A DNA stretch of 5,958 bases from Flavobacteriaceae bacterium. Its GTDB lineage: Bacteria > Bacteroidota > Bacteroidia > Flavobacteriales > Flavobacteriaceae. The notes beneath the pieces were generated by a model, which saw only the letters and a program-made list of their open reading frames with translations, was not told the origin of the DNA and did not search any database. Position 1 is the first letter of the stretch. Each line of letters starts with the position of its first letter. Positions 1-4,934 of the stretch are shown here, piece by piece. The stretch is from positions 1-5,958 of the forward strand of contig JAUVCP010000154.1 of the NCBI GenBank assembly GCA_030590765.1, read 5' to 3'. Position numbers and translations under genes: made by a program.

Positions 1-522
1 CGTTTTTATCACGTGATACCGCGTTAACATCCAGTTCATTACCATGGTTAATGATGGAGCTATTTTTAACAAGATTTTTGCAATTTTTAATTTCCAGGCA
101 GGTGGTTCAAAAGCAAGTTTTAAAAAAGGACTGGTTGCAATAACTCCTTTTAGATCATGTTCTCTTCTTAAAACATAATTGATTACAACATTGCCTCCCA
201 TGCTATGCCCATATAAAAAAACTGGTTTCTTGCCAAATACTTCTTTTGATTTGTTAATGGCAAAGGAAACGCAGTCTAGTACTTTTTCAAATCCGGGATT
301 ATGTCCTCGCTTCCCTTCAGTTTTCCCATGACCGAATTGGTCATAAGTGATTACAGCAAATGATTTTTTATAAAAATAAGGTATTATATGGGCTGTATAT
401 CTTCCAAAGTATTCGCCCATTCCGTGAATTAAAACAACAACTGCTTTTACCTTTTCAGGCTTGAAATAGGCGCCATAAAGTTTGGTATTACTTTGATTAA
501 AAAAGAACTCTTTTTGATTCAT
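1..522 (-). CDS. Alpha/beta hydrolase, monoacylglycerol lipase-like; C-terminus beyond the window, probable frameshift near 37-48
   Basis: This is a serine hydrolase of the Hydrolase_4 / monoacylglycerol lipase group, which cleaves ester bonds in monoglycerides or lysophospholipids; the true substrate is unknown. It has no signal peptide and should be cytoplasmic. The ATG at 520-522 opens 174 codons to the left edge. Seen in order: an early strand ending in the oxyanion motif HGMG (residues 33-36), a YDQFGHGKTEG stretch (about 87-97) typical of the family, and the nucleophile elbow GHSMG with Ser107. The catalytic Asp and His would lie beyond the edge. The frame fits the family down to APSLTM (residues 155-160), then becomes MVMNWMLTRYHV. 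Moving one base restores NELDVNAVSRDKN, which matches the usual (D/N)xxALSRD region. The gene is therefore either broken or carries a one-base sequence error. It lies 112 bp downstream of the patatin gene on the same strand, with a possible promoter of its own. Family is confident; specificity is not. Confidence 0.85.
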   Translation of the reverse strand, partial: MNQKEFFFNQSNTKLYGAYFKPEKVKAVVVLIHGMGEYFGRYTAHIIPYFYKKSFAVITYDQFGHGKTEGKRGHNPGFEKVLDCVSFAINKSKEVFGKKPVFLYGHSMGGNVVINYVLRREHDLKGVIATSPFLKLAFEPPAWKLKIAKILLKIAPSLTMVMNWMLTRYHVIKT

Positions 523-541
523 TTTAATGGTTGTTGTTAAC

Positions 542-549
542 CAAATATA
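542..549 (-). promoter_or_regulatory. Candidate -7 box for the hydrolase gene
   Basis: Read on the minus strand, TATATTTG is an exact match to the Bacteroidetes -7 consensus TAnnTTTG. It lies about 20 bases upstream of the hydrolase ATG, which would give a very short 5' leader. A TTTG that could serve as the -33 element lies at 572-575, but the spacer is 22 bp, longer than the usual 19 or so. The match is short and the DNA is AT-rich, so chance is possible. I see no convincing terminator between the patatin stop and this site, so read-through from the patatin gene is also possible. No Shine-Dalgarno sequence is visible before the ATG. Confidence 0.4.
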
Positions 550-634
550 AGGAACGAAAAGAGTCAGGTTGCAAAATTGTTAAAAAATGCTAAAAACTTT
601 CAATATAACGGTCACAAAAACAAGTATATATGAT

Positions 635-2956
635 TTAATTAGATCGATTTAAAGGAATTCCAATACCAAAAAATATTCTAATTTTATTGATTTTATTAAC
701 ATAGGACACATCAAAATTAACAGGGCCTAAAAAGGAATCATAAGAAGCTGTAACACCTCCTGACAAAAGTAAACTTGCTTCATCCAGATCTTGCCAATCA
801 CCACTAGGTGAGAATGCTTCTTTTATATAATCTCCAAAACCAGTATTACCAACAGAGGCAATATTAAAATGTGGTGTTAGTAATAAGCTACTTGTTAAAT
901 GTGTTTGCAATCCTAAATTAAGCATCATAAATTGAGAAGCATACAACTCACTGTCATTCAACCCTTTAAATAAAAATGTATCTTTTCTTGGTCTGAGAAT
1001 GCCCCCGCCTAAGAAATAAGTACCGCCAGTTCCGTAGTCAAGGTATGAATGCTCACCCTCTTGTATTTCATCAATAAAATTAAAACCAACTGATGCACCA
1101 ATAATACCTGTTATTTTATGATGTAATGGTAGCCTTTGTTCAAAAGTAAGATTGAACTTTGTAAATCCATTTGTTTCCCCATTGATATTGGGTTTTGAAT
1201 GATCTGAAAAATTATATGTAACATGATGATACAGAGATCTGGAAATTTCTGCATATAAAAATCTGCCTTTTGTTGGGAAAAATACACGATTTAAAGTATT
1301 GAGATTAAAATGGAAATTAATTTCAATATTCTTAAAACGGTAGTCTTCCATACCAAAAACATTGTCGGCAATCTCAGATTTATTGGCTGGTTTAAAACTT
1401 GTACTTTCAAAATTCAAACCCAGGCCATAAAAACTTTTAAGAGAATTTATGTTTTTATTGAATTCATTATCAAATTGAAAAAAATCATTATCTAAATCTT
1501 CTGCTTTTACCCCTTCAAAATAGAATTCCTGAGTCAATAATTGGCCTAATATTTCTGAACTCCACCACCATTCTTTTCTGTGACCAAAATTATTTTGATA
1601 ATGTATCCTAAAACCAGGTTGTTGAGCTATATCTAAAGTAACGAGAAAGCGTGATGCCTCACCAATAATATTTCTACCTGTATAATTAACAATTAATCCA
1701 ACTCCGCGTTGTGTATCATAATGCAAAGATCCTTTTATTTGATGTTTAGCCTTTTCATGTCCTTCTACTTCAAATTTAATTTGATCATCTTCAAATAAGG
1801 GAGAAAATGTTATTTGACTAAATAATTGAGTTCCCATTGCTCTGTCAATACCATCTTTAAGTTCATCTACCGTATACTCTTCATTAGGTACTAGATTTGC
1901 ACGAGATTTGACAAGGTCAATATTAGGTTCACTTATGTTTTTAAAAACAAAATCGTTAATCATGAATTTTTTAGGTCTTTGTGGTATTTCATGGGATCTT
2001 TGCCTAAAATTTTTAATTTTATTAGCCAGAGCTATAAAAGCATCCATATTTTGATAGGCGGCTATTTTACCCTCTTCATAGATCTCATTACTTTTTTCAA
2101 AATCACCAGTTGAATAGGTTAAATTAGGAGTATGATCTATTAAAATATCACAGAGTTCACGATTTGAAGGATTTTTTATAAGGCTTGTCAACATACTTGT
2201 TTGAAAAAGAATTGACGTCATTTTGTTTAATTTTTCTTTTGGTTCCAGACCTCCACCAACATCACTACCAATGATGATATCAGCCCCCATCTTTTTTGCA
2301 ATATCAGTAGGGAAATTATTAAGTATACCACCATCAACTAATAATGTATTGTTATGCTCTATCGGTTTAAAAATAGTTGGAATTGACATACTAGCCCGCA
2401 TTGCCATTGTTATAGATCCTTTATCGAAAAGGTATTCTTTTCCATTCACAATATCTGTAGTCATTGCTCTATATGGAATAGGTAGTTTATCAAAATCATT
2501 TATTCTATTTACAGGAGCGGCATATGTTGATAAAAATTCCCTAAGATTTTGATCACTTAATAATGCTGAATTTACTTTTGGCTTCCCTTTGATCCAGTCA
2601 AAGTCAACCATATACCTTCCAAATTCATTTTTCTCTTCCACACTAACATCAGTTAATGAAACTTTTCCGCCTAAAAGTTCATCCCATTTGGCATTTCTTG
2701 TAATGTGAGCAATACTGTCACCTGAATATCCCATAGAGTAAAAGCCTCCAACAACTGCTCCCATACTGGTTCCAATAACTAAATCAGGTACGATACCTAA
2801 AGAGTCTAATATTTGTAAAGTAGGTATATGAGCTACACCCTTGGCTCCACCACCACTTAAAACCAAAGCTATTTTTGGTTTTTTATTTTGAGAATGAGAA
2901 AGTTGAGGAAAGACAACCAAAAAACATAGAATTAAAAAGAATATTTTTTTTTTCAT
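635..2956 (-). CDS. Patatin-like phospholipase fused to POTRA and Omp85 beta-barrel (type Vd, PlpD-like)
   Basis: This is a lipid acyl hydrolase joined to its own outer-membrane barrel. A signal peptide covers about residues 1-22 (Lys start, hydrophobic core, likely cut near SHS/QN). The patatin domain follows (about 28-230): oxyanion motif SGGGAKG (34-40), nucleophile elbow GTSMG with Ser64, and DGG (208-210) with Asp208 as the second member of the catalytic dyad. All key residues are present, so it should be active. A POTRA-like segment is likely at about 330-403 and an Omp85/BamA-type barrel at about 405-773, ending in an aromatic/hydrophobic stretch (IRIFFGIGIPL) close to the C-terminus that resembles a barrel insertion signal. 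The order matches PlpD of Pseudomonas aeruginosa and FplA of Fusobacterium, which display a patatin domain at the surface. Whether this one is displayed, released or faces the periplasm is not shown. The ATG at 2954-2956 is chosen because it gives a complete signal peptide. Confidence 0.93.
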   Translation of the reverse strand: MKKKIFFLILCFLVVFPQLSHSQNKKPKIALVLSGGGAKGVAHIPTLQILDSLGIVPDLVIGTSMGAVVGGFYSMGYSGDSIAHITRNAKWDELLGGKVSLTDVSVEEKNEFGRYMVDFDWIKGKPKVNSALLSDQNLREFLSTYAAPVNRINDFDKLPIPYRAMTTDIVNGKEYLFDKGSITMAMRASMSIPTIFKPIEHNNTLLVDGGILNNFPTDIAKKMGADIIIGSDVGGGLEPKEKLNKMTSILFQTSMLTSLIKNPSNRELCDILIDHTPNLTYSTGDFEKSNEIYEEGKIAAYQNMDAFIALANKIKNFRQRSHEIPQRPKKFMINDFVFKNISEPNIDLVKSRANLVPNEEYTVDELKDGIDRAMGTQLFSQITFSPLFEDDQIKFEVEGHEKAKHQIKGSLHYDTQRGVGLIVNYTGRNIIGEASRFLVTLDIAQQPGFRIHYQNNFGHRKEWWWSSEILGQLLTQEFYFEGVKAEDLDNDFFQFDNEFNKNINSLKSFYGLGLNFESTSFKPANKSEIADNVFGMEDYRFKNIEINFHFNLNTLNRVFFPTKGRFLYAEISRSLYHHVTYNFSDHSKPNINGETNGFTKFNLTFEQRLPLHHKITGIIGASVGFNFIDEIQEGEHSYLDYGTGGTYFLGGGILRPRKDTFLFKGLNDSELYASQFMMLNLGLQTHLTSSLLLTPHFNIASVGNTGFGDYIKEAFSPSGDWQDLDEASLLLSGGVTASYDSFLGPVNFDVSYVNKINKIRIFFGIGIPLNRSN

Positions 2957-3050
2957 AATTTGATATATGAGCTAAAGTAGAATTAGTTTAACAAAATCTT
3001 AATTTGTGAGGCAAAATACGTTATTTTTTGCGTTAATTCGATAAAGTGAA

Positions 3051-3180
3051 ACAATTTTAACGATCTGTTACTCAATATAAAAAATGCTTGGTTAGTAAGT
3101 GTTTTAAGAGAAATTTGTAGGATTTTTTATCAATTAATTTTTTGAGTGTTTCTCTTAGCTCAAAAAAGGGTTAAAATTGT
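3051..3180. repeat. 11-bp perfect inverted repeat, arms 108 bp apart
   Basis: ACAATTTTAAC at 3051-3061 is the exact reverse complement of GTTAAAATTGT at 3170-3180. The pair encloses most of the space between the divergent patatin and sigma-like genes. Each arm contains TAAAATTG pointing outward, towards the nearer gene, one base from the Bacteroidetes -7 consensus TAnnTTTG. The arms could therefore be the -7 parts of two divergent promoters, binding sites for one regulator, or ends of a small non-coding element. I find no clear target-site duplication and no good -33 boxes at the right distance. In AT-rich DNA an 11-bp match at this distance is suggestive, not proof. Confidence 0.5.
3138..3167. 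repeat. 9-bp perfect inverted repeat inside the divergent intergenic region
   Basis: TTTTTTGAG (3138-3146) and CTCAAAAAA (3159-3167) are perfect complements around a 12-base loop. As RNA this gives a weak, mostly A-U hairpin with three G/C-containing pairs at the loop side. It is not at the end of any gene in the window, since both neighbours are transcribed away from it, so a terminator role for them is unlikely. An operator, or the 3' end of an unannotated short transcript, fits better. Confidence 0.45.
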
Positions 3181-3235
3181 AATAAAATCATTGTAAAATT
3201 TTGTATATTTATGTGAATTATTAAATGATTTGGTT

Positions 3236-3934
3236 ATGAAAAACACAGGATCAAATTCTATGAAAAGGCCTAAAAGTATGGATAAAAAAGTGCTATCTAT
3301 TATTTCTATTTTGCATCCTTATGTGAAACAAAGATTGAAGGTTGCTGAAAGTTTAGGAATCATTCCTAAAAACATGTATAAATCCAGTGAGATTATTGAT
3401 GATGTAGTTTTGGAGATCTATGAAAATAAAACAGATAAAAAAATTGATATCAATCAATTAAAATTGATGATGTTTTCTATGTCAAATAAAAAATTATTCA
3501 AACTTTTTAAAAATGAAGAATGGCATAAGAATTCAATAAGTACCAAGGTGTTATTGGATGAAGAACTGGCTTTATTGGAAGAAAAATTTACTATTGACAG
3601 TGGATTTGATCTGATCATGAATGAAGAATTAGAAGATATTTCATACCATCAGCATGATGGAGAACCGCATTTGCTGGAGTCAGATGCCGTTCAATTTGAT
3701 ATTGCAGATTTTTTGGATTTGAAAGACAAGGTGTTTCTTGAAGATAAAGGAAAACAGAATCTTGTTTTAAAAATGTATGGTGAATTGCCTTTGCAAAGTT
3801 CAAATATTGTTGATTTGCATGTACTGGGTAAATTAAAATTGGATGAAATATGTAAAATCTTGGTTCTACATATTACAGAAGTGGAAAAAGTAATAACATT
3901 TGTTAAAGATAATTTTAGAAAATACCTGGTTTAG
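3236..3934 (+). CDS. Putative divergent sigma factor-like protein (232 aa)
   Basis: I do not recognise a named gene. Residues about 22-66 (HPYVKQRL..., SEIIDDVVLEIYEN) look like the helices of sigma-70 region 2, which binds core polymerase and the -10 DNA. Residues about 172-230 (ELPLQSSNIVDLHVLGKL, LDEICKILVL, TEVEKVITFVKDNFRKYL) look like region 4 with its helix-turn-helix, including the typical 'LxxxEI..iL......V' spacing. Between them lies an acidic, poorly conserved-looking linker (about 104-170) with HQHDGEPH. The length suits an ECF-like factor. There are no membrane segments and no cysteine-rich motif. The ATG at 3236 is preferred over an in-frame TTG at 3230; another ATG at 3260 is possible. 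The gene diverges from the patatin gene and is followed by a promoter for the arginine genes, so it is probably transcribed alone. It could instead be a sigma-derived regulator that no longer binds promoters. Confidence 0.5.
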   Translation: MKNTGSNSMKRPKSMDKKVLSIISILHPYVKQRLKVAESLGIIPKNMYKSSEIIDDVVLEIYENKTDKKIDINQLKLMMFSMSNKKLFKLFKNEEWHKNSISTKVLLDEELALLEEKFTIDSGFDLIMNEELEDISYHQHDGEPHLLESDAVQFDIADFLDLKDKVFLEDKGKQNLVLKMYGELPLQSSNIVDLHVLGKLKLDEICKILVLHITEVEKVITFVKDNFRKYLV

Positions 3935-4009
3935 GTTAGATATTGGTAATAATTCATAAAGATTGATGTAAAATATTGAAAATTAATTTTTCTATTAGAA
4001 TTATTATTA

Positions 4010-4017
4010 TAAATTTG
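4010..4017 (+). promoter_or_regulatory. -7 promoter box of the arginine operon leader
   Basis: TAAATTTG is an exact TAnnTTTG match, the -7 element used by the main sigma factor of Bacteroidetes. Transcription would start near 4024, leaving about 46 bases before the leader ORF and about 230 before the GNAT gene. The upstream -33 element is poor: only a T-run at 3987-3991 lies at about the right distance. The position, just after the sigma-like gene and before the leader ORF, supports it. From 3935 to here I see nothing else except an AT-only palindrome at 3979-3990. Confidence 0.6.
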
Positions 4018-4035
4018 CATTCGAAGTAATGAAAA

Positions 4036-4060
4036 GATAGTTTGATCAAAATTAACTATC
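4036..4060 (+). promoter_or_regulatory. 5' leader hairpin upstream of the arginine leader ORF
   Basis: GATAGTT (4036-4042) pairs perfectly with AACTATC (4054-4060) around an 11-base loop. The overlapping TTTGATCAAA at 4041-4050 is itself a perfect 10-bp palindrome. The hairpin would form near the 5' end of the transcript and ends 9 bases before the leader ATG. It may stabilise the messenger or tune leader translation, or the DNA may be an operator. It does not resemble a known arginine box. Confidence 0.45.
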
Positions 4061-4069
4061 GTCTATAAC

Positions 4070-4165
4070 ATGAAAAAACAAATAAATATACTAAGATTAT
4101 TTTCAATAGCCTCTTCTGCTATGTGTAGTATAGTTGTTTTTCCACGCCATCGCCGTCGCCCGTAA
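4070..4165 (+). CDS. Arginine leader peptide (31 aa), candidate attenuator sensor
   Basis: A short ORF begins MKKQINILRLFS and ends VVFPRHRRRP-stop. Four of its last six residues are arginine (codons 26, 28, 29, 30: CGC, CGC, CGT, CGC). None of the arginine codons in the sigma-like gene, the GNAT gene or the visible part of argG is CGC; they are mostly AGA, so the cluster stands out in both residue and codon choice. The ORF lies 18 nt downstream of a 5' hairpin's loop-distal arm start and immediately before alternative RNA hairpins and a T7 tract, then the arginine genes. The layout is that of ribosome-mediated attenuation: low charged tRNA-Arg would stall the ribosome on the CGN cluster and favour expression. 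The peptide itself probably has no job. No Shine-Dalgarno is visible, as is usual in this phylum. The reading is seen directly; the regulatory role is inferred. Confidence 0.82.
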   Translation: MKKQINILRLFSIASSAMCSIVVFPRHRRRP

Positions 4166-4170
4166 GGGTG
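4157..4170 (+). promoter_or_regulatory. Leader hairpin 1 at the leader stop codon
   Basis: CGCCC (4157-4161) pairs with GGGTG (4166-4170), including one G-U pair, around the tetraloop GTAA (GNRA type). It contains the last Arg codon and the stop codon of the leader ORF, so a translating ribosome must melt it. It may act as a pause site that keeps polymerase and ribosome in step. Confidence 0.5.
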
Positions 4171-4180
4171 TATTGTATTT

Positions 4181-4204
4181 TTGAGATAGGTGTGTCCATC
4201 TCAG
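4181..4204 (+). promoter_or_regulatory. Leader hairpin 2, candidate antiterminator
   Basis: TTGAGAT (4181-4187) pairs with ATCTCAG (4198-4204, one G-U pair at the base); after a bulged A at 4188, GG (4189-4190) pairs with CC (4196-4197) around the loop TGTGT. Its 3' arm overlaps the 5' arm of the T-tract hairpin, and its GGTGTG (4189-4194) can instead pair with CACGCC (4143-4148) in the arginine codon region. It is therefore the switchable element in the leader. The role is inferred from these overlaps. Confidence 0.55.
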
Positions 4205-4230
4205 CCTCCGAATAGAGTTTCAGTTTTTTT
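4200..4230 (+). terminator. Candidate attenuator terminator of the arginine operon
   Basis: Bases 4200-4208 can pair with 4215-4223 around the loop CGAATA, with seven pairs (one G-U) and two mismatches, and seven T residues follow directly at 4224-4230. The stem is weak by standard terminator measures, but it abuts the T tract and cannot form together with hairpin 2. It ends 23 bases before the GNAT start codon. A role as a conditional terminator is inferred. Confidence 0.42.
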
Positions 4231-4253
4231 AATAAGGATATTTAATCTATACA

Positions 4254-4931
4254 ATGGAAATTGTAATAGCGACAAACGAACATTTAAAGTACGCAAATAA
4301 AATTTGCGAAACGATAGAAAGATCTGCAGAAGACAGAGGTACAGGTATTGCCAAAAGAACCCCTGAATATATTGAAACGAAGATCAAAAATGGTAATGCA
4401 GTAATTGCTCTTGAAGGAGATAAATTTGCTGGTTTTTGTTATATCGAGGTATTTAGCAATAAAAGTTATGTGGTTCATTCAGGTCTAATTGTTCATTTTG
4501 ATTTTAGAAAGCAAGGTCTGGCAAAAAAGATAAAAGCCAAGGTTTTTAATTATTCCAAAGAGCGGTATCCAGATGCCAAGGTTTTTGGTATTACTACTGG
4601 GCTTGCCGTGATGAAGATCAATTATGAACTGGGCTATAAGCCTGTTACTTTCTCAGAGCTTACTGATGATCCCGATTTTTGGAAAGGGTGTCAAACCTGT
4701 AAAAATTATGATGTTTTAAAGCGTACGGATCAAAAAATGTGTCTTTGCACAGGTATGTTATATGACCCTAAACATAAGGAAGAAATTAAAGAACACCCTT
4801 ATAATAAAAAGCTTTTGAGTAGATTGAAACGAATTAAACAAAGCTTGTTTTTAAAGAAAAGTAACAAAAAGGAAAATAACAACAATAAAAACACATTACT
4901 TCCTCTATTTTTTTGGAAGAATAAAAAATAA
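4254..4931 (+). CDS. GNAT N-acyltransferase at the head of the arginine operon, candidate N-acylglutamate synthase
   Basis: The GNAT fold covers about residues 1-135. It moves an acyl group from acyl-CoA to an amine. The CoA-binding motif A is visible as HSGLIVHFDFRKQGLAKK (75-92) with RKQGLA (85-90) matching the R/Q-x-x-G-x-A/G signature, and a motif B-like helix follows near 118-130. Next comes a cysteine module, C146-x2-C149 and C163-x-C165, that could bind zinc, and then a Lys/Asn-rich tail (about 185-225). argG starts 3 bp after the stop, so the two are almost surely co-transcribed behind the leader attenuator. In this position the best guess is synthesis of N-acetyl- or N-succinyl-glutamate, the first step of arginine synthesis, done by an enzyme unlike classical ArgA. 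The role is inferred from context; the family is well supported. The ATG at 4254 fits the start of the GNAT strand (MEIVIATNEH). Confidence 0.8.
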   Translation: MEIVIATNEHLKYANKICETIERSAEDRGTGIAKRTPEYIETKIKNGNAVIALEGDKFAGFCYIEVFSNKSYVVHSGLIVHFDFRKQGLAKKIKAKVFNYSKERYPDAKVFGITTGLAVMKINYELGYKPVTFSELTDDPDFWKGCQTCKNYDVLKRTDQKMCLCTGMLYDPKHKEEIKEHPYNKKLLSRLKRIKQSLFLKKSNKKENNNNKNTLLPLFFWKNKK

Positions 4932-4934
4932 TAA

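Noticed and set aside
1310..1495. Plus-strand open frame of 61 codons
   Set aside because: Lies wholly inside the patatin/Omp85 gene on the other strand and has no recognisable protein features.
2223..2552. Plus-strand open frame of 109 codons
   Set aside because: Antisense to the conserved patatin domain, whose motifs explain the open frame.
3230..3238. TTG at 3230 as start of the sigma-like gene
   Set aside because: An ATG two codons later (3236) is the more likely start, and no ribosome binding site favours the TTG.
3615..3803. Minus-strand open frame of 62 codons
   Set aside because: Antisense to the sigma-like gene with no supporting features.
3979..3990. AAAATTAATTTT palindrome as terminator of the sigma-like gene
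   Set aside because: It has no G/C pairs and almost no loop, so it would not make a stable RNA hairpin.
4029..4040. Mini-ORF Met-Lys-Arg-stop just after the predicted transcription start
   Set aside because: Three codons with one Arg arise easily by chance in AT-rich DNA, and it overlaps the 5' hairpin; no separate role can be supported.
4205..4209. CCTCC in the leader as an anti-Shine-Dalgarno switch
   Set aside because: The only purine-rich candidate (AAGGA, 4233-4237) is too far from the GNAT ATG, and genes in this phylum rarely use such sites.
4284..4478. Minus-strand open frame of 64 codons
   Set aside because: Antisense to the GNAT domain; a shadow of its codon pattern.
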